Under the pieces are notes generated by a model, which was given only the letters and a program-made list of their open reading frames with translations, searched no databases and had not been told where the DNA came from. A stretch of 64,000 nt of DNA from Pseudomonas hygromyciniae (GTDB taxonomy: Bacteria > Pseudomonadota > Gammaproteobacteria > Pseudomonadales > Pseudomonadaceae): the NCBI RefSeq assembly GCF_016925675.1, contig NZ_CP070506.1:1796501-1860500 (forward strand), in the 5' to 3' direction. This document shows positions 20,802 to 29,107 of the stretch, in pieces (positions within the stretch are counted from its first letter, which is position 1; the number at the start of each line of letters is the position of its first letter). The position numbers and the translations under genes were made by a program.

Positions 20802-21806
20802 GTGCCCTGGACCCGCCTGACCCTTGCCCTGTTGCTGAGCGCCAGCAGCGTCGCCGTGCACGCCCGCGACTATGCCTACAGCGACGCGCACCTGCATTAC
20901 GTCGACTTCTTCCAGGAGACGGCCGGCATGGACAAATTGCTCAAGGCCATGGCTGACAATCGCATCGAACATGTGATGATTTCCGGCGTGCCTGTGGCGA
21001 AGAAATGGCATGAAGACGAGCCCAAGCGCCCGCGCTATTACGCTGGTGATGATGCCGATGCCTACTGGTACAGCGCCACCGATGTGATCGTCGCCGCTGC
21101 GGTCAACAAGCTGACCCCCGAACAGCGCCAGCATTTCCATCCGTTCCTCAGCGGCTTCAACCCTAACGACAAGAACTCCGAGGCCCATATCCAGCGCATG
21201 CTCGACCTCAATCCAGGCCTGTGGCAGGGCATCGGAGAGGTCTTCACCCGCCACGATGACCTGACAGCACTGACTTCTGGAGATACGCCGCGGGCCAATA
21301 ACGAGGCCATGACGCGGATCTATCACCTGGCCGCCGAGAATGACCTGCCGGTGTTGGTGCATTCCAACATCACCTCCAAGCGCGAGCGCAATCCCCTGTA
21401 TCTGGCAGAAATCGAAGAGCCACTGCGCAATCATCCGCATACCCGATTTATCTGGGCCCATGCCGGTACCAGCATGGAGATCCACCGGCACCAGACGCAG
21501 CTGGACTTCCTGTTGCCGACCCTGAGCCGGATGCTGGAGGCTTATCCCAATCTCTACGTCGACCTGTCCTGGAGCGTGCTCACGCCCTACTTGCTGGATG
21601 AGGCGGGAAAGCCGCGGCCTGAGTGGCTGAAGCTGGTAGAGCGCTTCCCGGAGCGTTTTATGCTGGGGTCTGATGTTGTAGGGCGGTTCAACAAGTTGGG
21701 TAAGGAAATGCGCAGCTTCAATCCCTTCCTCGATGCCTTGCCAGAAGATGTTGCGCGAAAAGTTGCGCGGGACAATTTTCTCGCGATCTTGCCCAAGGCG
21801 CGCTGA
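20802..21806 (+). CDS. exported amidohydrolase-like TIM-barrel protein
   Basis: A 334-residue protein of the amidohydrolase-2 type. It has a cleavable signal peptide (about 1-21, ending Ala-Val-His-Ala), so it is probably periplasmic. Metal motifs are Asp-Ala-His-Leu-His near 28-32, His in Val-Leu-Val-His-Ser-Asn, His in Ile-Trp-Ala-His-Ala-Gly, and Gly-Ser-Asp in Phe-Met-Leu-Gly-Ser-Asp near the C-terminus. Together these give a full amidohydrolase metal centre. The start is GTG at 20802 after GAGG. The substrate is unknown. Confidence 0.8.
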   Translation: MPWTRLTLALLLSASSVAVHARDYAYSDAHLHYVDFFQETAGMDKLLKAMADNRIEHVMISGVPVAKKWHEDEPKRPRYYAGDDADAYWYSATDVIVAAAVNKLTPEQRQHFHPFLSGFNPNDKNSEAHIQRMLDLNPGLWQGIGEVFTRHDDLTALTSGDTPRANNEAMTRIYHLAAENDLPVLVHSNITSKRERNPLYLAEIEEPLRNHPHTRFIWAHAGTSMEIHRHQTQLDFLLPTLSRMLEAYPNLYVDLSWSVLTPYLLDEAGKPRPEWLKLVERFPERFMLGSDVVGRFNKLGKEMRSFNPFLDALPEDVARKVARDNFLAILPKAR

Positions 21807-21873
21807 TCGGGTTTGTCATCGTCCCGTCATACCGGTGTCATAAGCTCCCGCCATCTCACTCAAGGAGCCCACT

Positions 21874-22338
21874 ATGCACCTCACCCGTTTAAGCGCCCTG
21901 ACGGCATTGATGATGATCAGCAGCTTTGCCAGCGCCGAAGTCCGTATTGAAGGCCCAGTGGAATTTGGCGTGTTTGAAGGCCCCAAAGCCGAACTGCAGT
22001 CGGGCGAACGCGTGTTGCGGCGCAGCAACGAGCAGATCCAGGCCACCACCGAGGTGCCGGCCAAGCTGGGCACCAAGTTCGGCCTGCGTTATCAATTGCT
22101 GGGCAAGGTCGCCGAAGATACGCCGCTGACCTTGCTCTACTTCACGCCTGGCATCCGCACGGCCGATGGCCAGCGCCATGATAAATTCGAAGTGACCCAG
22201 AAACTGGTGCCCGGCGCGCCACAGGACATGATGGCCTATGAGTTCACCGAAAGCCACGAAGTGGTGCCGGGTGAGTGGCGATTCATGGTGTTTCAGGGCG
22301 ATCGCCTGCTGACTCAGAAGAGCTTTACCGTGCGCTGA
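21874..22338 (+). CDS. DUF3859-type exported protein
   Basis: A 154-residue protein with a signal peptide (about 1-21, Phe-Ala-Ser-Ala cleavage). The mature part is beta-rich, beginning Glu-Val-Arg-Ile-Glu-Gly-Pro-Val-Glu-Phe-Gly, as in DUF3859 proteins. Function unknown; periplasmic or secreted location is expected. It has a GGAG-type site before the ATG and no obvious operon partner. Confidence 0.7.
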   Translation: MHLTRLSALTALMMISSFASAEVRIEGPVEFGVFEGPKAELQSGERVLRRSNEQIQATTEVPAKLGTKFGLRYQLLGKVAEDTPLTLLYFTPGIRTADGQRHDKFEVTQKLVPGAPQDMMAYEFTESHEVVPGEWRFMVFQGDRLLTQKSFTVR

Positions 22339-22477
22339 ACCGCCACAGCTATGGACTAGGTAGATAAAGGCGTTTTGATATCGCGTTTTCGTCTTACGCA
22401 AAAAGTCGAAGACGCCGATACCTTTCAAGAGCAACTCGCTGCAGGTGGATGCAGCGCTTTTGAAAGGAATCAGCGCA

Positions 22478-24103
22478 ATGAGTATCAGAAGTCTCAATAT
22501 CGCTCCGCGTGCAGGCCTGGGTTTTGGATTGTTGGCGTTGATGGTGTTTGTGCTGGGCGGGTTCGCCTTGCTGCAAATGGGCAATATGCGCGAGCAGTCG
22601 GACCAAGTGGAAACCAACTGGCTGCCCAGCGTGATGGCAGCCGGCGAAATGAATCAGGACCTGCTGCGCATACGCGCCTTGACCTTGCGCCTGCTGATCA
22701 ACCGCGATCCTTCGGCGGTGACACAGAATGAGCAAAAAATCATTGATATCAAAAAGCAGCTGCACACCGCGCAGTTGTTGTATGAGGCGTTGATTGTCCT
22801 GCCCGAAGATCAGGTGCTGTTTGACCGCTTCAAGGTCGAGCAGCAACAGTATCTGCAACGCCAGGAACAGGTCATGGCGCTTTCCCGGCAGAATCAGTTG
22901 GAAGGCGCGATCAAGGTGGTCAACGGCGAGATGAATCATCTGGCCGATACCTTGGCCGGCACCCTTGGCGAACTCGTCACTCTCAACAAAGTCAGCGCCA
23001 ACCAGGCGGCCGCACTGGCCCAGCAAGTGTTCAGTGAGTCGCGAGTCTGGGTGATTGGCATGATCGCCGTGACCGCGCTGATTACCATCGCCCTGGCCGT
23101 TTTGTTGACCCGTAGCATTGTGTTGCCACTGGCGCAGTCTGTGAGGGTCGCCGAGGGGGTCGCCAGCGGCGACTTGACTGGCGAGATCACCGTCAGCGGC
23201 AAGGACGAGCCAGCGCGCCTGCAACAGGCGCTCAAGAGCATGCAGCAAAGCCTGCGTGAGACGATCCGGCGCATTTCCGACTCTTCCAACCAACTGGCCT
23301 CGGCTTCCGAGGAGCTCAGTTGTGTCACCGAAGATGCCACCCGCGGCCTGCACCAGCAAAGCCAGGAAATCGAACAGGCCGCCACGGCGGTCAACCAGAT
23401 GACCGCTGCGGTGGAGGAGGTGGCCAGTAACGCGGTGGCCACCTCACAGGCCTCGCGTGAATCCGATCGCATTGCCCAGCACGGGCGTGAGCAGGTGCAC
23501 AAGACGGTGCTGTCGATTGAATCCCTGGCCGACGATGTAACCGCCAATGCCACCCAGGTCGAGGACTTGGCGCAGAAGGTGTATGGCATCAGCAAGGTAT
23601 TGGATGTGATCCGCGCGATTGCCGAGCAGACCAATCTGCTGGCGCTGAATGCGGCGATCGAGGCGGCGCGGGCCGGCGAGGCCGGGCGTGGTTTTGCGGT
23701 AGTCGCCGATGAAGTGCGGGCCCTGGCCCATCGCACCCAGCAATCGACCCAGGAAATCGAGCAGATGATCGGCGGGATTCAGCAGGGCACCGATCTGGCA
23801 GTCAGTTCCATGCAGCAGAGTAATGGCCGCGCGCGTGCGACCCTGGACATTGCCAAGTCAGCGGGCACTGCGTTGGAGGAGATTGCCTCGGCGTTCACTC
23901 TGATCAACGAGCGCAACCTGGTGATCGCCAGCGCGTCGGAGCAGCAGGCGGCGGTGGCGCGGGAAGTGGACCGCAACCTGATGAATATCCGCGACCTGGC
24001 GATGCAGACATCGGCGGGGGCGAATCAAACCAGTGCGGCGAGCCAGGAGTTGTCGCGATTGGCGGTGGACCTGAACAGCATGGTGGCGCGGTTTTCGGTG
24101 TAG
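22478..24103 (+). CDS. methyl-accepting chemotaxis protein
   Basis: Chemoreceptor of 541 residues that controls the CheA kinase. Transmembrane helices lie at about 14-33 and 190-211, enclosing a four-helix-bundle-like periplasmic sensor (about 34-189) of the 4HB type. A HAMP domain follows (about 212-265), and then a signalling domain whose hairpin tip reads [11 protein letters not shown]. The ATG at 22478 is chosen over an earlier in-frame start because it begins the conserved cytoplasmic N-terminus. The ligand cannot be told. There is no C-terminal pentapeptide tether for CheR. Confidence 0.92.
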   Translation: MSIRSLNIAPRAGLGFGLLALMVFVLGGFALLQMGNMREQSDQVETNWLPSVMAAGEMNQDLLRIRALTLRLLINRDPSAVTQNEQKIIDIKKQLHTAQLLYEALIVLPEDQVLFDRFKVEQQQYLQRQEQVMALSRQNQLEGAIKVVNGEMNHLADTLAGTLGELVTLNKVSANQAAALAQQVFSESRVWVIGMIAVTALITIALAVLLTRSIVLPLAQSVRVAEGVASGDLTGEITVSGKDEPARLQQALKSMQQSLRETIRRISDSSNQLASASEELSCVTEDATRGLHQQSQEIEQAATAVNQMTAAVEEVASNAVATSQASRESDRIAQHGREQVHKTVLSIESLADDVTANATQVEDLAQKVYGISKVLDVIRAIAEQTNLLALNAAIEAARAGEAGRGFAVVADEVRALAHRTQQSTQEIEQMIGGIQQGTDLAVSSMQQSNGRARATLDIAKSAGTALEEIASAFTLINERNLVIASASEQQAAVAREVDRNLMNIRDLAMQTSAGANQTSAASQELSRLAVDLNSMVARFSV

Positions 24104-24115
24104 GGCTGAAGATCG

Positions 24116-24192
24116 CCATCGCAGGCAAGCCAACTCCCACACTTGACCGAGTTGGAATGCGATCAGTGTGGGAGCTGGCTTGCCTGCGATGA
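24116..24192. repeat. inverted pair of REP-like elements
   Basis: Inverted 'CATCGCAGGCAAGCCA(A/G)CTCCCAC' words around a 29-base spacer, between the chemoreceptor and the fabB terminator. This is the 'CTGGCTTGCCTGCGAT' subfamily, also seen at 47.6 kb. Confidence 0.8.
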
Positions 24193-24224
24193 AGGCGACA
24201 CGGTCTAGCGTTAACCCCGCCCAA

Positions 24225-24256
24225 TAAAAAACGCCCCGAACCAGTCGGGGCGTTTT
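24225..24256 (-). terminator. intrinsic terminator after fabB
   Basis: Ten-base stem AACGCCCCGA / TCGGGGCGTT. On the minus strand it runs into a T tract (AAAAAA on the plus strand), which fits the end of the fabAB transcript. Confidence 0.8.
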
Positions 24257-24278
24257 CATATGCACAACCTGCGGGGTA

Positions 24279-25499
24279 TTACTTACCCTGCCAGCGTTTC
24301 AGCACCAAGGTGGCATTGGTGCCACCAAAGCCGAAGCTGTTGCTCATGACCGTGTTGATGGTGGCATCTTCACGGGTCTTGGTCAGGATCGGCATATCAG
24401 CAACGGCTGGGTCCAGCTCTTCGATGTTGGCCGAGCCCGCCATGAAGTTGCCTTCCATCATCAGCAGGCAGTAGATCGCTTCGTGAACGCCAGCGGCGCC
24501 CAGGGAGTGACCCGACAGGCTCTTGGTGGAGCTGATGGCCGGAGCCTTGTCGCCGAATACCGCACGCACGCCTTCCATTTCCTTGGAGTCGCCCACCGGA
24601 GTGGAGGTGCCATGGGTGTTCAGGTAGTCGATTGGCGTATCAACGGTGGCCATGGCCATCTGCATGCAGCGGATGGCGCCTTCGCCGCTTGGCGCAACCA
24701 TGTCGTAGCCGTCGGAAGTTGCGCCGTAGCCGACGATTTCCGCATAGATCTTCGCGCCACGGGCCAGGGCGTGTTCCAGCTCCTCGACCACCACCATGCC
24801 GCCACCGCCGGCGATCACGAAACCGTCACGCTTGGCGTCGTAGGCACGGGAGGCTTTTTCCGGGGTTTCGTTGTACTGGGTGGACAGTGCGCCCATGGCG
24901 TCGAACAGGAACGACTGGCTCCAATGTTCTTCTTCACCGCCACCGGCGAATACGATGTCTTGCTTGCCCAACTGGATCTGCTCCACAGCGGTACCAATGC
25001 AGTGGGCACTGGTGGCGCAGGCGGAGGAGATCGAGTAGTTCACGCCCTTGATCTGGAATGGTGTGGCCAGGCACGCGGAAACGGTGCTGCCCATGGTCCG
25101 CGTGACGCGGTACGGACCAACGCGCTTGACGCCTTTCTCGCGCAGGATGTCCAGCGCTTCCATCTGGTTCAAGGTCGACGCGCCGCCGGAGCCAGCGATC
25201 AGGCCGGTGCGCACGTTGGATACCTGGTCGTCGCTCAGGCCGGAGTCGGCGATTGCGTCTTTCATGGCCAGGTAGGCATAAGCTGCGGCGTGGCCAACGA
25301 AGCGATAGATCTTGCGATCGATCAGTTCTTCGAGGGGGAGGTCGATGGAGCCGGAAACCTGGCTACGCAGACCCATTTCGGCATATTCCGGGTTGAAGCG
25401 GATGCCAGGGCGACTTGCACGCAGGTTAGCGGAGACGGTCTCTTTGTCATTGCCCAGGCACGAAACGATGCCCAGACCAGTGATAACGACGCGGCGCAT
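24279..25499 (-). CDS. fabB: beta-ketoacyl-ACP synthase I
   Basis: Condensing enzyme of type II fatty-acid synthesis that elongates the cis-3-decenoyl product of FabA, so it is needed for unsaturated fatty acids. The 406 residues show the catalytic cysteine 161 in Ser-Ser-Ala-Cys-Ala-Thr, the histidines in Asn-Thr-His-Gly-Thr-Ser-Thr and Ser-Gly-His-Ser-Leu-Gly, and the C-terminal Gly-Phe-Gly-Gly-Thr-Asn-Ala loop. It follows fabA by eleven bases in one operon, the normal Pseudomonas arrangement. Confidence 0.97.
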   Translation of the reverse strand: MRRVVITGLGIVSCLGNDKETVSANLRASRPGIRFNPEYAEMGLRSQVSGSIDLPLEELIDRKIYRFVGHAAAYAYLAMKDAIADSGLSDDQVSNVRTGLIAGSGGASTLNQMEALDILREKGVKRVGPYRVTRTMGSTVSACLATPFQIKGVNYSISSACATSAHCIGTAVEQIQLGKQDIVFAGGGEEEHWSQSFLFDAMGALSTQYNETPEKASRAYDAKRDGFVIAGGGGMVVVEELEHALARGAKIYAEIVGYGATSDGYDMVAPSGEGAIRCMQMAMATVDTPIDYLNTHGTSTPVGDSKEMEGVRAVFGDKAPAISSTKSLSGHSLGAAGVHEAIYCLLMMEGNFMAGSANIEELDPAVADMPILTKTREDATINTVMSNSFGFGGTNATLVLKRWQGK

Positions 25500-25510
25500 G
25501 CGGATAACCC

Positions 25511-26026
25511 TTAAAAGTTGTCAGTGGAAGTAAACACGCCGACGCGAAGGCCTTCGGCGGTGTAGATCTCGCGACCGTCGACGCTCACCGAACCATCGGC
25601 GATGGCCAGGTTCAGCTTGCCCTTGAGGACGCGCTTGATTTGAATGTTGTAGGTGACTTTCTTGGCGGTCGGCAGGACCTGGCCAAAGAACTTCACTTCG
25701 CCCGAACCCAGGGCGCGACCGCGGCCCGGCAGGCCTTGCCAGCCGAGGAAGAAGCCGACCAGCTGCCACATGGCATCAAGGCCCAGGCAGCCTGGCATGA
25801 CCGGATCGCCTTCGAAATGGCAGGCGAAGAACCACAGGTCCGGGGTGATATCCAGCTCGGCGACCAATTCACCTTTGCCGTACTTGCCACCCTCTTCGCT
25901 GATATGGGTGATGCGATCCACCATCAGCATGTTCGGGGCGGGCAGTTGCGCGTTACCTGGGCCGAACAGCTCACCGCGACTGCAGCGCAGCAGGTCTTCC
26001 CGGGTAAAGGCGTTTTGTTTGGTCAT
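25511..26026 (-). CDS. fabA: 3-hydroxydecanoyl-ACP dehydratase/isomerase
   Basis: Bifunctional enzyme that dehydrates 3-hydroxydecanoyl-ACP and isomerises the trans-2 to the cis-3 double bond, the branch point to unsaturated fatty acids. The 171 residues match the family. The catalytic histidine 70 (Phe-Ala-Cys-His-Phe) and aspartate 84 (Gly-Cys-Leu-Gly-Leu-Asp) stand at the same positions as in E. coli. A GAGGAGCTCGC site precedes the ATG. First gene of fabAB; a possible DesT-type operator lies about 135 bases upstream. Confidence 0.97.
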   Translation of the reverse strand: MTKQNAFTREDLLRCSRGELFGPGNAQLPAPNMLMVDRITHISEEGGKYGKGELVAELDITPDLWFFACHFEGDPVMPGCLGLDAMWQLVGFFLGWQGLPGRGRALGSGEVKFFGQVLPTAKKVTYNIQIKRVLKGKLNLAIADGSVSVDGREIYTAEGLRVGVFTSTDNF

Positions 26027-26158
26027 GCGAGCTCCTCAATAATCCCATGCGGCAGGGCCGGGTAAATCTTCCCGACCGACTGAAGCGTGCTTGCCTCACG
26101 TCGGCAGCCTACAGGTAGACTATTGCGTTGTAGTGAAAGTCACAGCATCAAGGACATG

Positions 26159-26176
26159 AATGTACACTTGTGCACT
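26159..26176 (-). promoter_or_regulatory. possible DesT-type operator upstream of fabAB
   Basis: On the minus strand the 18 bases follow the partly palindromic pattern AGT-N2-ACAAG-N-GT-N2-A-N-T. This is similar to the remembered DesT site that controls unsaturated fatty-acid genes in P. aeruginosa. It lies in the 248-base gap upstream of fabA, beside AT-rich promoter-like sequence. The match is from memory and should be treated as a candidate. Confidence 0.4.
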
Positions 26177-26274
26177 GAAATTTTAAACCGGACTCATTTA
26201 TAGGCCCGCTCGGGTGCCTAAGACTGCCGCACTTTCGTCTTTCACGCCAGTCGCAGTTGGCTGATGGTGCCCAT

Positions 26275-28176
26275 CTAATGCACCCAGCGTTGCAGGATTT
26301 GCTGCAAATCCGTGCGTTTGAACGGCTTGGCCAGGTAATCGTTCATTCCTGCGGCCAGGCATGCTTCGCGATCACCCTGTAGCGCGTTGGCTGTCAGGGC
26401 AATGATCGGCAGGTCGGCGCAGCCGGGCAACTGGCGGATCTGGTGCGTCGCTTCATAGCCGTCGATCACCGGCAGCCGGCAATCCATCAGGATCGCCGTG
26501 AAAATCAGGCTTTCAGCGCTGCGAATCGCTTCGGCACCATCGGTGGCGATGCTCACCTCGAACCCCAGGCTGCGCAGCATGGCTTCGACCACGGTGCGGT
26601 TGACCGGATTGTCCTCCACCAGCAACACATGGCGACCTTCACCGGCGCTGGCTTTGTGCTGGGTGTCCGGGGCGATCTGCGGCAGGCTCTGCTGGTAGAT
26701 CGCCAGGGGGATTTCCAGGGTGAATACCGAGCCGACGCCTTCCTCGCTAAGGGCACGCAAGGTGCCGCCCATCCGCTCGGCCAGGGTGCGAGCAATCGGC
26801 AGGCCCAGACCGGTACCGCCGTAACGCCTGGAAATAGAGCTGTCAGCTTGTTGAAAGGCGTCGAACATCAGTTCCAGGCGTTCGGCCGAGATACCAATCC
26901 CGGTGTCGCGCACCGTGCAGGTAAACCACAGCAGTTCAGGGTCCAGGGTTTGCCAGTTGGGCTCGACCGTGACCGTGCCCCGCTCGGTGAATTTCAGCGC
27001 ATTGCCGATCAGATTCACCAGGATTTGGCGGATTCGTGTCGGGTCGCCCTGTACGCGCAAAGCGTCCATGCCCGGCGGGATCGACAATTCCAGGACCAGC
27101 CCGCGTTGTATGGCGCTGTGCTGGAAGGACTGGGCGCAACTGTTGATCAGGTCCACCAGGTTGAACGGAATATGCTCAAGCTCCAGGGCCGAGCGTTCGA
27201 TACGCGAGAAGTCGAGAATGTCGTTGATGACTTTGAGCAAGTGTTCGGTGGACTCCGAGGCCAGTGCGGCGTACTCGGTCTGCTCGTCTGTCATGGACGT
27301 GGTTTCGAGCAGTTGCAGCATACCCAGTACGCCATTCATCGGTGTGCGCAGCTCGTGGCTCATCATCGCCAGGAAGTCGGATTTGGCGCTGTTGGCGCGC
27401 TCGGCTTCTTCCCGCGTCTGGATCAATTGGGCCATGGCCTGCTGCTGTTCGCGGCTGGCGTGATGCAGGCCTTCGGCGAGGTTGTTGATATGCCGTGACA
27501 GGTCGCCCAGCTCGGAGTCGTCGACAATCGGCAGTGGGGTCTTGTAGTCCCCCTGCTGGATCGCCTTGACCGCATGGCCCATGGCGCTGATCGGTTGCGA
27601 CAGGCTGGCGGCCAGGCGCCGCGCCAGCAGGAAGGTAAAGAGCAGGGCAAACAGTGCGAGGATCGCGGCCTTGAAGAGGATTTCCTGTTGGCGCTGGCTG
27701 AAGGCGTCATTGGACATGCCGACGATCACCCGGCCCAGATAGTCGGCCCGTGGCGCCTTGGGCTGCGCGGTGTTGTCCTGGAAAAAATCGTTGCCCAGCT
27801 GGATATGCTGCAGGCGAATCGGTGCCTGGAAGATTTTCACCGACAGCGAGCGGTCGTGCTTTTCCGAGGGCTGCTCCACGTACACCAGGATGTTTTCCGC
27901 GCTGTCCTGGATCTCCAGAAAGCGCACATGGGGCGTGGCCAGGGTGGCCCGCAGCAGGCTGTCGAGCACGTCGTTGTTGCCCGAGATCACGCCGTACTCG
28001 GTGGCCGGGGCCAGTTGGTTGGCGATCAGTTGGCCGGTGTGGTCCAGTTCCTGGCGCAGATCCTGGATCCGCACGAAGGTAAAGAAGCTGATTAAAAGCA
28101 GGGTCAGCAACAGGGCCGGGCCCAGGGTGATGATCTGAGTACGGGTGTTGATATCCCAGCGGCGACGCAAGGTCAT
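26275..28176 (-). CDS. hybrid sensor histidine kinase/response regulator
   Basis: A 633-residue inner-membrane hybrid kinase. The ATG at 28176 overlaps the upstream stop (ATGA), which sets the start; the frame is open further up without family sequence. Order: transmembrane helix at about 14-37; a periplasmic sensor region of CHASE8-like type to about 155; a second helix; HAMP (about 195-245); HisKA with the phospho-histidine in Met-Met-Ser-His-Glu-Leu-Arg-Thr-Pro; HATPase with Asp-Thr-Gly-Ile-Gly and Gly-Gly-Thr-Gly-Leu-Gly; and a C-terminal receiver with Leu-Leu-Val-Glu-Asp-Asn and Asp in Leu-Met-Asp-Cys-Arg. No HPt domain is present, so it needs an external phosphotransfer partner. It probably reads the state of the two upstream envelope proteins. 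Confidence 0.9.
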   Translation of the reverse strand: MTLRRRWDINTRTQIITLGPALLLTLLLISFFTFVRIQDLRQELDHTGQLIANQLAPATEYGVISGNNDVLDSLLRATLATPHVRFLEIQDSAENILVYVEQPSEKHDRSLSVKIFQAPIRLQHIQLGNDFFQDNTAQPKAPRADYLGRVIVGMSNDAFSQRQQEILFKAAILALFALLFTFLLARRLAASLSQPISAMGHAVKAIQQGDYKTPLPIVDDSELGDLSRHINNLAEGLHHASREQQQAMAQLIQTREEAERANSAKSDFLAMMSHELRTPMNGVLGMLQLLETTSMTDEQTEYAALASESTEHLLKVINDILDFSRIERSALELEHIPFNLVDLINSCAQSFQHSAIQRGLVLELSIPPGMDALRVQGDPTRIRQILVNLIGNALKFTERGTVTVEPNWQTLDPELLWFTCTVRDTGIGISAERLELMFDAFQQADSSISRRYGGTGLGLPIARTLAERMGGTLRALSEEGVGSVFTLEIPLAIYQQSLPQIAPDTQHKASAGEGRHVLLVEDNPVNRTVVEAMLRSLGFEVSIATDGAEAIRSAESLIFTAILMDCRLPVIDGYEATHQIRQLPGCADLPIIALTANALQGDREACLAAGMNDYLAKPFKRTDLQQILQRWVH

Positions 28177-29106
28177 GGGTGTTTCTCCCCTTCGGCCAAT
28201 CGGGTCGCGACGGCGGTTTCGTCCACCTGTTCGATGCCCAGCGAGCGCGCCACTTGCGGGTTGCCCACGACTTTGAAGTGTTCCGGGTACAGCGAGCGCG
28301 GCCAACCAGCCGGCGGACGATCGAGCAGGCGGTCGAGTACATTCAGCCAGTCAGCTTGGTCGCTGTAGGTACTGGCCAGGCTGCCGGCCCGCACGAAGCC
28401 GGCGTTGGGCCCGATCAGCGGCAATTGCCTGGCGTAGCTGCTCAACAGCAGGTTTTTCACGGTCTTGGGGTTGTAGAGCTGGGGATCATCCAGCCCTAGC
28501 AACACATCGCTGCTTTTGAACAGGCTGAGCAGCGGGCGACTGTCGTTAATGTTGTCCCAGTGTTGGGCGACGATTTCCAGACCCAGGGCCTCGGCGTGCT
28601 GGCGCAGCTCCGGCAGCAGGAATTCGCTGTCGTTGCCGTACAGCACGCCAATGCGTCGGGCCTGGGGCAGGATATTGGCGATCAGGCGCAACTGCCGGTC
28701 CACCGGTGGGTCGCTCCACAGCAGGCTGATCTTGCCGGGCACATGATTGCCCAGGCGCGCGTGGGCTTGCAGGCGGCTGATGCGCAGCACCAGCGTCGCC
28801 GGGCCCTGGGTGTCCTGCAGGCGCCAGTCGAGGCTGGGCAGGTCCAGCAGGATCAGGCGGGTGCTGTTCGGCAGTTGGCCGGGGGGCGGGCATGTCTGGC
28901 AGGGCCTTGAAAGTGACGCTATCGGCGGGGCGTTGCTCGCGCAGGGCCTGGGTGAATGCCTGCACACCGGGGCCATCTTCGGCGGCGGTCAGCAGGATAT
29001 CGGCGCTCCACGCGGGCATGGCCCATGCCAGGCTGGCAAGCAGCAGGCAGCTGCGCCAGAACCGGGCGCCAAAGAGGGCGTTCATCCTTGACTGGGCAGG
29101 GCTCAT
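28173..29106 (-). pseudogene. periplasmic substrate-binding protein (PF04392-like), frameshifted
   Basis: The 5' part in one frame encodes a signal peptide (Leu-Leu-Ala-Ser-Leu-Ala-Trp-Ala-Met-Pro-Ala-Trp-Ser-Ala) and the start of the mature protein. The rest, in the next frame, encodes a two-lobed ABC-type substrate-binding protein with an Arg-Ile-Gly-Val-Leu-Tyr-Gly-Asn core strand. Removing one base from the six-G run at 28881-28886 joins the two into one 310-residue product. No ABC permease or ATPase is nearby. The gene starts two bases after the TonB-receptor stop and overlaps the kinase start, so a sensory or transfer role between receptor and kinase is more likely than ABC import. The lesion may be a sequencing artefact. 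Confidence 0.75.
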
Positions 29107-29107
29107 G

